From Gp6-AA40 sp036742665 (lineage in GTDB: Bacteria; Acidobacteriota; Vicinamibacteria; Vicinamibacterales; UBA2999): 64,000 bases of DNA. The position numbers and the translations under genes are program-made. The notes under the pieces are model-generated. The model was not told the origin of the DNA, did not search any database, and was given only the letters and a program-made list of their open reading frames with translations. The stretch is taken from the NCBI GenBank assembly GCA_036742665.1, contig DAINQP010000001.1:12204-76203 (forward strand), in the 5' to 3' direction. Each line of letters opens with the position of its first letter. Positions within the stretch are counted from its first letter, which is position 1. Shown one piece after another: positions 51,386 through 61,426 of the stretch.

Positions 51386-52132
51386 TTACCAAACGGGTCT
51401 GACGCGCCGTTCGCGCGCCTGCATCTCCGCCGTCATCACCCGCAGCCGGAAGATCAGGTCCTGATCGGTGATCCGCGCTCGTACTGCCGACAAATCATTG
51501 GACGACTCAACCTCGGGTCCGTTAGCGATCTCCACCAGCACGCGCTCGACATCCGCGAGCAGGTCGCGGGTATCGGCGTCGCCCATCTCTTCCGCGGACC
51601 GGCGATACAAGCGGCCCGCGGCAACCAGATCGGCCGCACGTTCGCGATCGCCCGCGAGCCGCATTGGCGTCGAGTCGTCGGCGTTGACCAGTTCGACGAG
51701 CACGCGCTGCGACCGCTCGAGATGCTCCTCGACGTCGCTGCGGAGCATGCGCTCGCTCAGCCCGTGGATGTCGGCGTCCGCAACCGGAGGCAATGTTGCC
51801 GGCAGATCCCAGACGCGGCCGAGTGCGAATGAACCGACGGCGAGGGCGGCGACGCTGGCAGCGAGCGCCCAGCGCGGGAGTTCGAAAGATGTCCGGCTGA
51901 AGCCGGACACGACAGGCTCCAGCCGCGCCCACATCTCACGCTCGAATCCCGGCGGAGCCTCCGGCAGGGGCTCGCTGTCCACAAGTGCCAGCACGGCCCG
52001 CAGCTCCCGGTCGAGTGCCTGGCAGTTGGCGCAGGTCTCGACGTGCGCCCGCATCCCGGCGCGCTGCTCCGGCGTGAGCTCGCCGTAGTAATCGAGCAGC
52101 AACTCTTCGTCACTGATGTGCCGCGCGTCCAT
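51386..52132 (-). CDS. Anti-sigma factor-like protein with zinc finger and one membrane helix
   Basis: 248 residues. The N-terminal zinc-binding domain (DARHISDEELLLDYYGELTP, then HVETCANCQALDREL) matches the ZAS anti-sigma type (His-x3-Cys-x2-Cys). A membrane helix (LAASVAALAVGSFALGRVW) and a periplasmic helical domain rich in charged residues follow. Its likely partner is the ECF sigma factor encoded immediately upstream. A CTTCAG hairpin is inserted in frame just before the membrane helix and encodes SGFSRT. Start at 52132; a GTG at 52135 is also possible. Confidence 0.88.
   Translation of the reverse strand: MDARHISDEELLLDYYGELTPEQRAGMRAHVETCANCQALDRELRAVLALVDSEPLPEAPPGFEREMWARLEPVVSGFSRTSFELPRWALAASVAALAVGSFALGRVWDLPATLPPVADADIHGLSERMLRSDVEEHLERSQRVLVELVNADDSTPMRLAGDRERAADLVAAGRLYRRSAEEMGDADTRDLLADVERVLVEIANGPEVESSNDLSAVRARITDQDLIFRLRVMTAEMQARERRVRPVW
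51891..51908. repeat. CTTCAG-centre hairpin (copy 6), inside the anti-sigma gene
   Basis: Read on the minus strand it is gtccggcttcagccggac, identical to copy 4. It is in frame within the anti-sigma gene and encodes the SGFSRT stretch near residues 76-81, in the linker before the membrane helix. Confidence 0.9.
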
Positions 52133-52135
52133 CAC

Positions 52136-52705
52136 TCACACCTCGACAAACGGCGCCAGCGCCGCTCTCATCTTGCGCACCGCGCGAAAGATGCAGTGCT
52201 TCGTCGCGCTCGTCTTCAACCCGAGCTCCGATCCGATTTCGCTGATCGACATGCCCTCGACATGCCGCAGCATGAACGCCGCACGCTCAGTGGTCGTCAG
52301 GCACGACATCGTCTGACCGACGCGAGTTTCGATCTCGCCGGCCAGCACGAGGCGTTCGGCGCCGGGATGAGGTACATGCGCCGCGGCCTGGGTGGCATGT
52401 TCCTCGAGATCGGCGGGGTCGACGGCCGCCTCGCGCCGCTTCGACGATCGCAAGTAATCGATCGCACAGTTCACGGCGATACGGGTCAACCAGGTACGCA
52501 CCTCTGACCGGGCTTCAAAGCGGCCCAGCTGTGCATGAACCTTGAGCCAGGTGTTTTGGACGACGTCTTGGGCGTCCTCGGTGTTACGCACCAGACGGTA
52601 GACGACGCCGAAGAGGTAGCGGCTGTGCAGATCGACGAGCGCACGAAAGGCGTCGATGTCGCCGTCGCGCGCTCGGGCGACTATCGCCGGGTCACTCTCG
52701 GGCAT
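52136..52705 (-). CDS. ECF-type RNA polymerase sigma factor
   Basis: 189 residues. Region 2 (DAFRALVDLHSRYLFGVVYR, LVRNTEDAQDVVQNTWLKVH, WLTRIAVNCAIDYLRS) and region 4 (RAAFMLRHVEGMSISEIGSE, LGLKTSATKHCIFRAVRKMR) are both clear. It directs RNA polymerase to stress-type promoters. The stop lies three to four bases before the anti-sigma start, so the pair is coupled, and two HEAT-repeat proteins follow in the same operon. It is probably self-activating, but I could not find a repeated promoter upstream by eye. Confidence 0.95.
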   Translation of the reverse strand: MPESDPAIVARARDGDIDAFRALVDLHSRYLFGVVYRLVRNTEDAQDVVQNTWLKVHAQLGRFEARSEVRTWLTRIAVNCAIDYLRSSKRREAAVDPADLEEHATQAAAHVPHPGAERLVLAGEIETRVGQTMSCLTTTERAAFMLRHVEGMSISEIGSELGLKTSATKHCIFRAVRKMRAALAPFVEV

Positions 52706-52888
52706 GCCTATCGCTTAGACGGAGGCCGGACTTCACGGTTGGGCGTGTCGAATCCGCAAGTGCAATCTGCGACTTTTTGCACGGCTCGTCTGTCGAGAAA
52801 CGCGATTTCCCTTGATTCTGCGCAATCGAGATTGGCGCAGGTGTTGCTCGTTGCGTAGACAGAGCCAGAGCCGACGCGAGGTCGCCGT

Positions 52889-53278
52889 ATGAAGAGTGCA
52901 GACAAACTGGACCACACTATCGAGGAAACGTTCCCAGCCAGTGATCCTCCCGCCAACACGGTGGTGACTGGCGTTCGCGTCGGGCCCTCCGCTGAGCTCG
53001 TCGTTCGCGACAATCCGGAACAGAGCCGACTTGAGACGGAAATCGCTGGCCAGCTCGCGACACTGAGGTACGAACGTCATCCGCACGCGGTGGTGCTGGT
53101 TGAGACGGACGTACCCGCCGTCCTCCGCGGACGGGGCGTTGCCAACGCGCTGGCCAAGTGGGCGATTGAGACGGCGGAGCGCGATGGCCTTCGTGTCGTC
53201 GCGGCCTGTCCGTTCGTGCGCGCCTACATGCACCGGCAGGGACGCAATCGCGCGTTCGACTCGCAGTTGACGCACTGA
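52889..53278 (+). CDS. Small GNAT-like acetyltransferase (YidJ/COG2388 type)
   Basis: 129 residues, with a GAGG ribosome site seven bases before ATG. The N-terminal tail has the common DHTIEETFPASDPPAN motif. The core (HAVVLVETDVPAVLRGRGVA, NALAKWAIETAERDGLRVVA, ACPFVRAYMHR) matches the short Gcn5-related family with RGRGVA as the acetyl-CoA loop. The substrate is unknown. It diverges from the sigma factor across 183 bases in which I see no other feature. Confidence 0.9.
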   Translation: MKSADKLDHTIEETFPASDPPANTVVTGVRVGPSAELVVRDNPEQSRLETEIAGQLATLRYERHPHAVVLVETDVPAVLRGRGVANALAKWAIETAERDGLRVVAACPFVRAYMHRQGRNRAFDSQLTH

Positions 53279-53291
53279 GACGCCCGCGGGC

Positions 53292-54095
53292 TCACGGCCG
53301 CGGCTTGCCCACCCACTTCTCGTTGTCGCACTGATGCTCGAGAAGTTCTGTGTCCGGCAGCAGGTTGAACTTCACGGTGGCCGACCAGGGCGTCGTGAAC
53401 GCCTTCGGGTCATCGAAGGTGAACGTGATCTCCATGTGACCGGCGTCGATACGGCGGAGGCGCTCGGTGGTTTTGAGCGCCTCAGTGTGAGGGGTACCTC
53501 CCGCATCGAGCCACGATCTGTCGTTGAAACCCGCGGTTTCTATGACAAAGGTGTCGTGGTCCCATGACCCGACCGAGTAGCCGAGCCAGGCTGGCTGCGG
53601 GTCTTTCGGGAGCGGACGCCCATCGGTGAAGATTTGCCGCCAGTTGTTGAACTCTTCGTAGAGGATCACCGTCACCCCGCGCATCTGCATCATCTTGAAC
53701 GGCAGCGTCCGGGTCAGCATCGCGTCGGGAATGCCGTGCGGCAGGCAACTCTCGCTCGGCGCGCCCACGCCGAGCGCCTTCTGACGCTCGTCGTACAGCG
53801 CCTTGGCCCAGGGCAGAAACGGCGCACCGCCGGGCAGATCAGCGGCGATGTTGTACACGTACTTCGATCGGACCCGCCCGTCGGTCTCCATCACGCGATC
53901 GCCCATGACCTCCCAGATACCCGAGAGGTCGGGCTTGCCGTCAGCGGCTCTCGGCGCCGGCGCAGTCAGGTTGGGCTTGCCGTCCGGAAGCCGCGGGATG
54001 CCCGCGGTCGGGTAATCGAGCCACTGCGTCTGCGCGGTCGCTGAGAAGATCACGCACGCTGCCGCAGCGATCCCCAACCGTTTTGCGGCGATCAT
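53292..54095 (-). CDS. Secreted PDLxGxW-family protein, copy 4
   Basis: 267 residues, start at 54095 with an AGAGGTGA ribosome site and a signal peptide (RLGIAAAACVIFSATAQ). The family entry appears twice: LPDGKPNLTAP and ADGKPDLSGIWEVM. Later blocks are LPFKMMQMRGVTVILYEEFN, WLGYSVGSWDHDTFVIETAG, FNDRSW, ERLRRIDAGHMEITFTFDD and EHQCDNEKWVG. It is close in length to copy 2. It follows the molybdenum hydroxylase genes by 29 bases on the same strand, so again it accompanies a redox enzyme. Function unknown. Confidence 0.85.
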   Translation of the reverse strand: MIAAKRLGIAAAACVIFSATAQTQWLDYPTAGIPRLPDGKPNLTAPAPRAADGKPDLSGIWEVMGDRVMETDGRVRSKYVYNIAADLPGGAPFLPWAKALYDERQKALGVGAPSESCLPHGIPDAMLTRTLPFKMMQMRGVTVILYEEFNNWRQIFTDGRPLPKDPQPAWLGYSVGSWDHDTFVIETAGFNDRSWLDAGGTPHTEALKTTERLRRIDAGHMEITFTFDDPKAFTTPWSATVKFNLLPDTELLEHQCDNEKWVGKPRP

Positions 54096-54124
54096 GAAGT
54101 CACCTCTACTCCGTGGATCACGGC

Positions 54125-54970
54125 TCATCTCCGCGATCGCGCCTCACCATAGAACTGACCAACAAGATTGGCCGCGACCTGACGCCGGTATTCCGCCGTC
54201 GACCGCAGGTCATCGATCGGCGCGATCTCGCGCTGCAGGATTTCCTGCGCATCGGCCAGCGATGCACCGCTGCCAAGCGCCCGTTCGGTCTTCGACAGAC
54301 GGAGAGGCGTTGGCGCGACACTCCCCATCGCGAGCCGCGGCTGCGCCTCCGCGCGCGCCGTATCCCACACCCCGGCAACGACGATCTTCGCGATCGCCTG
54401 CGCCGCCCGTGTCCCCACCTTGCGGAACCACTGGCGGCCCCGTACCGGAGGGATCTCGAACGCAACGATCAGTTCATCCGGACGCGCGACAGTCTGACGA
54501 TATCCCGTGTAAAAGGACGTCATCGGCACACGACGTGTGCCCGCCGCACTGCGCAGCACAACCACCGCATCCGCTGCGAGCAGAACCGGTAGCGTATCGC
54601 CCGCCGGTGATGCGTTCGCCACGTTGCCGCCGATCGTGCCCCGATTCTGGATCTGGACGCCGCCAATTTCACGGGCGGCCGCGGCCAGCATCGGCAAACG
54701 ACGGCGAATGGCAGCGGACTTGATGATCTCGGTGTACGTCGTCAACGCGCTGATCCGCAGCGTGGTGCCGCGCGCCTCGATGCCGCGCAGCCCGTCGAGA
54801 TTCCACAGGTTGAGAAACCGCGTTGGTTGCAGCGTGCCGAAGTTGAGTGCGACATAGACGTCCGTGCAGCCAGCCAACGGCACGAGCGGCCCGTCATCCC
54901 TGAGCATCTTTACCGCGTCACCAAGCGAGCGCGGCTGAAGAAGTTGCCGTCCAGCAATCGTTCCCTGCAT
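54125..54970 (-). CDS. FAD-binding subunit of a molybdenum hydroxylase
   Basis: 281 residues. It carries the FAD in xanthine-dehydrogenase-type enzymes and passes electrons from the iron-sulfur subunit. The FAD motifs PLAGCTDVYVAL and IQNRGTIGGNVANASPAGDT are present, with the C-terminal domain (MTSFYTGYRQTVARPDELIV, QAIAKIVVAGVWDTARAEAQ). Length is normal for a separate FAD subunit. It starts four bases after the 2Fe-2S stop. No signal peptide, so the enzyme is cytoplasmic. Confidence 0.94.
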   Translation of the reverse strand: MQGTIAGRQLLQPRSLGDAVKMLRDDGPLVPLAGCTDVYVALNFGTLQPTRFLNLWNLDGLRGIEARGTTLRISALTTYTEIIKSAAIRRRLPMLAAAAREIGGVQIQNRGTIGGNVANASPAGDTLPVLLAADAVVVLRSAAGTRRVPMTSFYTGYRQTVARPDELIVAFEIPPVRGRQWFRKVGTRAAQAIAKIVVAGVWDTARAEAQPRLAMGSVAPTPLRLSKTERALGSGASLADAQEILQREIAPIDDLRSTAEYRRQVAANLVGQFYGEARSRR

Positions 54971-54974
54971 GGGT

Positions 54975-55435
<461 letters not shown>

Positions 55436-55439
<4 letters not shown>

Positions 55440-57544
55440 AACATCGCCTTCATGATCTTTTCAGGCGTCGCCGGAATCTCCGAGACGACGACGCCCGCAT
55501 GTCTGAGCGCATTGATCACCGCCGGCGCTGGTCCATCGATGGGCATCTCGCCCACGCCCTTCGCCCCGAACGGCCCATGCGTGTACGGATTCTCGAGAAT
55601 CGTGATCGCCATCGGCGGCGTGTCGAGTGTCGTCGGGATGATGTAGTTCGTGAGCTGGGCGTTGGCCATCTTGCCGTCACGCATCACGACTTCCTCCAGC
55701 AACGCGTAGCCGAGTCCCTGCGACGAGCCGCCTTCGATTTGTCCGGCGGCCAACATCGGGTGAATGGCGCGGCCGATCTCGTGCACCGTGGTGAATGCGA
55801 CCGGTGTCGCCTGATACGTAATCGGATCGACTTCGACCTCGACGACGTCGCAGGCCCAGCCGTAGCTGCCGTACGCATCGCCGCGATACGTCTCGTCGTC
55901 CCATTCGAGGCCGGGCGGTGTCTCGTATTGCTTCGTCACCACGAAACCGCCGTGCTTCTTGAAATAGGCCGCCGGCGTGTTGCGTCCAAGACGGGCACGC
56001 ATGTCTTCGGCGCATCGCTGCAGCAAACGGCCAACGATCATGCACGTGCGCGATGCGACGGTTGGACCGCTGTCGGGCACGGTCGCCGTGTCGGCGATGC
56101 TGACGTCGATCTGCTCGTACGGAAGGCCCAGCGTCTCGGCCACGATCTGCGCGTGCATCGTCCTCGTGCCCTGGCCAATCTCAGTACTGGCGACGCGAAT
56201 CTGCACGCCGCGTTCGGTCAGTGCGAGTGACGCTTTCGAAGCGAGCTTGACCTCTCCCCCGCCGGTGAAACCCGAGCCATGAAAGAACAACGATAGCCCG
56301 ATACCGCGGTTCGATCCCTTGAAGGTCTTCCGTTTCCGCGAGAACGAGGTGCGCCGTCCGGCCTCGCGCAGAACCTGCAGCGCGCTGCAATCTTTCCCGA
56401 CCTTTTGGCCAGTCGCGGTGGTATCGCCGGGCCGGAGTGCATTGCGCTCGCGCAGCCGCAACGGATCGATACCGAGACGATCAGCAATCACGTCCATGTG
56501 GGCTTCGATCGCAAATTGTGTCTGCGGCGCGCCAAAGCCCCGGAATGCGCCGTTCGGCGGGGTGTTGGTCATGGTCGCGCGCCCGCGGGCGCGCACGTGA
56601 TCGCAGCGGTACGGGCCGCTCGCGTGAATCATGCCGCGCGACAGCACAACGCCGCTCAACGTCGCGTACGCACCGCCGTCGAGCACCACGTCGATCTCCA
56701 TTGCCGTCAGCCGGCCGTCCTTCTTCACGCCGGTGCGATGACGCACGATCGCCGGATGCCGCTTCGTCGTCGCCAGCATGTCTTCAACGCGGTCATAAAT
56801 CAGTTTCGCGGGACGGCCCGACTTCATCGCTACCAGCGCGGCGTGTCCGGCGATCATCGACGGATACTCCTCTTTCCCGCCGAAGCCGCCGCCAGTTTCG
56901 GTTTGCACAACTCTGACCTTCTCCGCCGGAACCCCAAGCAGGACGGTAAGCGCGCGATGCACGTAGTACGGGCACTGCAACGACCCGTACAGCGTGACGC
57001 CACCATCTTCCGGCACAGCGACGACGCCGTTGGGCTCGATGTAGAGCTGCTCCTGATGACCGGCGCGGTACTCACCCTCGACAATGAGATCGGCCTCGGC
57101 CATTCCTCGGTCGAGCTGACCCTTGTCAATCGCGATCGACTTGAATAACAGGTCCGAACGCTCGGGATCGAAATTGGGAGTGGCGTCGCGATAGGTGATG
57201 GCGACTTCTGCGGCAGCGAGTCGTGTACGATCGGAGTGAGCCAGTAAAACAATCGGTTCAGCTACGTGCCTCACGTCCGTCGCCGCCAGGGACGGCTGAT
57301 CCTCGTCGATCAGCGCAACGATGTTGCGACCTTGAATGTCGAGGTGGTCAACGATGGTGAACCCGGTCCGGTCGAAGTTATAGCGGATGTCGGCGATCTC
57401 TCCGGCCGGCACGGTCGATCGAATCGTCCGAACGTAGAGGGCACCCTCGAAACGGATATCGTCGATGTATTGGGCCAGACCCGTGACTTTCTGGTGGCCT
57501 TCTTTTCTCAACACGTTGCGCCCAACCACGCGGCGTTTCGGCAT
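55436..57544 (-). CDS. Molybdopterin-binding large subunit, xanthine/aldehyde dehydrogenase type
   Basis: 702 residues. It holds the molybdenum cofactor and hydroxylates a purine, aldehyde or heteroaromatic substrate with water. Visible signatures are TETGGGFGGKEEYPSMIAGH, GAFRGFGAPQTQFAIE, STEIGQGTRTMHAQIVAETL and the catalytic Glu in FGAKGVGEMP. The GAFRGFGAPQ loop is that of xanthine dehydrogenase rather than the CO dehydrogenase loop with its Cys. Gene order Mo, 2Fe-2S, FAD is common. No maturation (XdhC) gene is in the window. The substrate is not known. Confidence 0.94.
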
Positions 57545-57561
57545 GAGGTAGTGCAGCGTAC

Positions 57562-58626
57562 ATGGGATTTGTCAGACGCTCAACCATCGTCCTTCTTGCA
57601 ATCGCAGCCACAGTGCTGGTGCATGGGCAGGCTGCCCCAACTCCACTATCGGCGGCGAACGACGTCCTCGAGCCGTTGTCGTGTCTCCAACCCGTTGACG
57701 GATTGACATGGATGCGATGGAGCGAACACCGTCAGCCGCTCGATCTGTGGTGTCACAGCGTCGGCCGGCCGGTCTTCGAATCGCACGTGCCCGCGGCGAG
57801 TGACATCGCCGGCATGCGGATTTTGAGCTGGAACGTCAACGTTGGAGCAGGGCGTCTCGAAGCGCTGCTGCCACGTCTATTGGAAGAGGCCGCCGCTGAC
57901 GGACTCGGTCTCACAATCCTCCTGCAGGAAACGTTTCGAACCGGCGATGCGGTGCCGGACGCTTATCCGGCAGCGCTCCAGGTACCGAGGGCGATTCGAC
58001 CTCGGCGCCCGACGATGGACGTGCGCGATATCGCGAAGCAGTTTGGATTGTCGGTAGCCTACGTGCCGTCGATGAGGAACGGCCCGGCAACGGCGCTCAG
58101 CGAACGTGAAGACCGCGGGAATGCGATTCTGTCCACCGAGCCGCTTCTGGACGTGAGAGCAATCGAGTTGCCGTTCGGCAAGCAGCGGCGCGTCGCGGTG
58201 ACTGCGCTGATCGCACCACGCGGCATTACTGTAGGGCCGGTCCCGGACCGCGCTGGGTATCGATCGATTCGCGTCGTCTCCACGCACTTCGATACCAACG
58301 GCGATCGCGCCGCGCAGGCGGCGGGACTGAGTGAGCGCCTGATGTCGTTCAGCGACGCCCCGCTTCTTGTCGGCGGCGATCTGAACTCCCGCGGTGGTTT
58401 GCGGGACAACGCTGTCATCGCGATCGCCAACCGTTGGCCGATGGCGTCGTGCGGCAGCGGGCGCACGAACCGATGGCCGCTGCGGCTCGACGTCCTCTTC
58501 CCCATCGGCCGCCTCGACTACATGTTCACCGGGGCGACTATGCGCGATCTCGTGCGCAGCTGCGAGACGCTGCCAAGCGCATATGACTCGGACCATCTGC
58601 CGCTGCTGATGACGCTACGGTATTGA
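57562..58626 (+). CDS. Exported endonuclease/exonuclease/phosphatase-family protein
   Basis: 354 residues with a signal peptide (STIVLLAIAATVLVHGQ). The EEP fold shows ILSWNVNVGAGRLEALLPRL with the metal Asn, ILLQETFRTG with the metal Glu, VVSTHFDTNGDRAAQA with the catalytic His, LVGGDLNSRGG with Asp and Asn, LDYMFTG, and the final YDSDHLPLLMTLRY with Asp-His. All catalytic positions are present, so it is likely an active hydrolase on DNA, phospholipid or a phosphoester outside the cytoplasm. It diverges from the hydroxylase large subunit, 17 bases apart. Confidence 0.92.
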   Translation: MGFVRRSTIVLLAIAATVLVHGQAAPTPLSAANDVLEPLSCLQPVDGLTWMRWSEHRQPLDLWCHSVGRPVFESHVPAASDIAGMRILSWNVNVGAGRLEALLPRLLEEAAADGLGLTILLQETFRTGDAVPDAYPAALQVPRAIRPRRPTMDVRDIAKQFGLSVAYVPSMRNGPATALSEREDRGNAILSTEPLLDVRAIELPFGKQRRVAVTALIAPRGITVGPVPDRAGYRSIRVVSTHFDTNGDRAAQAAGLSERLMSFSDAPLLVGGDLNSRGGLRDNAVIAIANRWPMASCGSGRTNRWPLRLDVLFPIGRLDYMFTGATMRDLVRSCETLPSAYDSDHLPLLMTLRY

Positions 58627-58632
58627 TGGGAT

Positions 58633-58714
58633 CGTTCGGACCGTGCGAATCGTTCGGGAGTTCGCCTCGTTCGAACGACTCGAACGTGACGAACCTGACG
58701 AGCGATCCGAACGT
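58633..58714. terminator. ttcg-rich imperfect hairpin between convergent genes
   Basis: The outer arms cgttcggaccg (near 58633) and cgatccgaacg (near 58703) pair with one mismatch. Inside, gttcg and cgaac words repeat on both sides around gttcgaac. It fills the whole gap between two genes that converge here and could terminate both. Confidence 0.6.
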
Positions 58715-61389
58715 TATTCACTGCGCAGCGTCTGCGCGGGATCGATCCGCGCGGCACGAATCGAGGGCGGCAGTGCGGCGAGCGCAGCAGCCGCGGCCAA
58801 TGTGAGCAACGGCACCGTAATGGTCAACGGGTCGGTGGGCTTCACTTCGAAGAGAATGCGCTCGATCAGGCCTCCGAACGCGAGTCCCGCGCCGAGGCCA
58901 ATGAGCGTCCCTATACCAACGGGGCTCATCATCTCCGCGGTCACCCCTCTGATGACGTCGACAGCGCGCGCCCCGAGCGCCATGCGCACGCCGATTTCAC
59001 GACGGCGCTGGATGACTGCGTAGTTCAGGACGCCGTAGAGACCAATACTGGCCAGCAGCAGCGCCACCGTCGCGAAGAAGATCGAGAGGATGGCCAGCAA
59101 GCGCTCGAGCACCATTTGACGCTTGACCATCGTGCTGTACGGGCTGACCTGTAGCGCACGGAAGTCCGTACGAGCGCGCGACAGCTCGGCGCGAACCGCG
59201 GGGATCGCCGCGAGAGGGTCACCCTTCGTCCGAACAATCAGCGTTCCACCGTCCTTGGATTCCCACGGCACATACACCGTCGGGCGCATCGGCTCACGAA
59301 CGTTGTAATAGGTGCTGTCGCGGACCATCCCGATGATCTCCATCGGCGGATTTCCGGGGCTGACGGTGACCCGCTTGCCGATCGGGTTGTCGCCGCCGAA
59401 CAGCACACGCGCGAACGCTTCATTGACGATGCCGACACCTGGGACCAGTTGCTTGTCCGTGGTCACGCGCGGCGCAGTGTCGCTGGGGGTGAGGTCACGG
59501 CCAGCGACCATGCCGACTTGCATCGCCTTGAAGAATCCGGGACCGACGGCAAGAAAGAGCGACGGATTCTGCAGGTTCGGCTGCCCTGGCACTCGGACCG
59601 TCGACGTCCAGCGGTTCTGACTGAGTGGCACCCATTGCGCGAAGGAGACCGATTCGATGTCCGCGGTGCCGCGAAGCCGATCCATCAGCCCTGTCCACGT
59701 CTCGTTCATGTCGCGCCCGGGCGTCGTTTGTGCATCCACGAGGAGCACGTGCTCGTACTCGAACCCAAGTGATCGTCCGGCGAGATTGCTGAAGGTCGTG
59801 ACAAAGAGCCCGGCTACGAACAGAACGAACACGCAGAACGTCATCTGCGCGGCAACCAGCGTCCGTGCGACTCGGCGATGTGCGTATCCATCAACACGCT
59901 CTTTGAGTCCCCCGAGCGGTTGGATAGACGAGGCGCGAATCGCGGGCGCCAGACCGAAGAGCACCGTGACCGTCACTGTCAGCGCGACGCCGAACGCGAT
60001 CGTGCGCCAGTCGGTATCGAGTACGAGCTCGAGTGGTTCTCCGAGATCGACGAGCGAGACGACAAATGGCGCCGCCCACCAGGCGAAGAGCGCGCCGGCC
60101 GCCGAGGCACCCACAGCAAGCAGCAGGCTCTCGACGAGGACCAGCTGAATCAGTCGCCACCGCCCGGCGCCGATCGACACGCGCAGCGCCATCTCGCGGG
60201 TTCGCGCCACCGCCTGGGCCGCGAGCAGGTTCGCGACGTTGGCGCACGCGACGAGCAGCACCAGCACGACCAACGCAGACAGGATCAAGAGCGGCCGCCG
60301 CAGATTTCGCTGGGGGCTTGAGGCGCCAGCGCCAGCGGGTTCGAGCAACAGCTGCTCGCTGAGATACGCAGCGATACGCTCCTTCGGCGCGTCGGCAGGA
60401 AACTTCTTGATGCGCTCCTGATGTTCGCGGATGAACTCGGCCTGGAGCGTCAGGCGCACCTGCTCTGTCGAGACACCACGGCGCGGCTGCATCCAGATGC
60501 GGAACCACGACCAGCCTGGACGGTCGAGCGCTTCGACGTTCATTGTCGCGGGAATGAAGACATCGGTCATCCGTCCGGGCTCGGTGCCGGTGAACCCCCG
60601 CGGCGCGACGCCGACGATCTCGAAGGACGTGCGCCCCAGCCGAAAGGTCCGGCCCAGCACGCTGGGGTCGCGCGCGAAGCGGCGCGTCCAGTAGTGATGG
60701 CTGATGACGGCGACCGGATGTCCGCCAGGCGTCACATCGTCAGTCTGGGTCAGCAGACGCCCGAGTGCCGGCTGGAACCCGAACACAGGAAAGACGTTGC
60801 CCGAGACGTACTGCCTCGTTGCACGTTCGCTCTCGCCGGCCGTATCGAAGTCGATGATCTGCGATCGGCCGGTCATGCCAACGACCATCAGCTCCGCCTG
60901 CCGGGCCGCGACCTGCGAGTAGCGGCGGAACGTGCTGTAGTCGAACTCGTCGCGATACTCGCGTTCACCTTGAGCCGAGACCTCGTCCCACGCAAGGGTG
61001 AACAGCCGGTCGGCGTCGGCGACGGGCAGCGTGCGCCACAGCACGGCATTGACCAGTCTGAACGCGGCCGTCGTCGCACCGACGGCGAGACCGAGGGAGA
61101 GAATTGCGGCGCCGGTGGCGGTGCGATGTTTGTTCAGTTGCCGCCACGCGAACCCGACGTCCGCGAGCACCGACTGCAGCCACGGCCAGCCGCGTTGATC
61201 GCGCAGCGCGTCCATGGCCTGCGCCGCGCCGCCGGTGTGCAGACGCGCGGTGCGCGTCGGCTCACCTCGTCGCTGCGAATCCTCAGCGGCGAGCTCCATG
61301 TGTAGCCGTAACTCCTCCCGCAGGTCCGCGTCATTCCGCCCCCGCAGCGAGCCAACCAGTCGGTGTAGCCATTCGCGGAGGGTTCGCAT
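58714..61389 (-). CDS. MacB-like duplicated permease of the acidobacterial (ADOP) type
   Basis: 891 residues. The start MRTLREWLHRLVGSLRG at 61389 has an AGGAG site seven bases upstream; ATG 61413 is possible. An N-terminal cytoplasmic segment (DLREELRLHMELAAEDSQRR) is followed by two MacB core and permease halves. The first has a helix (AAILSLGLAVGATTAAFRLV), a periplasmic core and three helices (LLILSALVVLVLLVACANVA, TREMALRVSIGAGRWRLIQL). The second has FCVFVLFVAGLFVTTF, a core, and RRREIGVRMALGARAVDVIR. No ATPase is nearby, as is usual for this group. It is likely transport- or lipoprotein-related; the substrate is unknown. Confidence 0.93.
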   Translation of the reverse strand: MRTLREWLHRLVGSLRGRNDADLREELRLHMELAAEDSQRRGEPTRTARLHTGGAAQAMDALRDQRGWPWLQSVLADVGFAWRQLNKHRTATGAAILSLGLAVGATTAAFRLVNAVLWRTLPVADADRLFTLAWDEVSAQGEREYRDEFDYSTFRRYSQVAARQAELMVVGMTGRSQIIDFDTAGESERATRQYVSGNVFPVFGFQPALGRLLTQTDDVTPGGHPVAVISHHYWTRRFARDPSVLGRTFRLGRTSFEIVGVAPRGFTGTEPGRMTDVFIPATMNVEALDRPGWSWFRIWMQPRRGVSTEQVRLTLQAEFIREHQERIKKFPADAPKERIAAYLSEQLLLEPAGAGASSPQRNLRRPLLILSALVVLVLLVACANVANLLAAQAVARTREMALRVSIGAGRWRLIQLVLVESLLLAVGASAAGALFAWWAAPFVVSLVDLGEPLELVLDTDWRTIAFGVALTVTVTVLFGLAPAIRASSIQPLGGLKERVDGYAHRRVARTLVAAQMTFCVFVLFVAGLFVTTFSNLAGRSLGFEYEHVLLVDAQTTPGRDMNETWTGLMDRLRGTADIESVSFAQWVPLSQNRWTSTVRVPGQPNLQNPSLFLAVGPGFFKAMQVGMVAGRDLTPSDTAPRVTTDKQLVPGVGIVNEAFARVLFGGDNPIGKRVTVSPGNPPMEIIGMVRDSTYYNVREPMRPTVYVPWESKDGGTLIVRTKGDPLAAIPAVRAELSRARTDFRALQVSPYSTMVKRQMVLERLLAILSIFFATVALLLASIGLYGVLNYAVIQRRREIGVRMALGARAVDVIRGVTAEMMSPVGIGTLIGLGAGLAFGGLIERILFEVKPTDPLTITVPLLTLAAAAALAALPPSIRAARIDPAQTLRSE

Positions 61390-61426
61390 TCCTGTACTCC
61401 TGCTGTTCGCCATTGCGCCACTCCGA

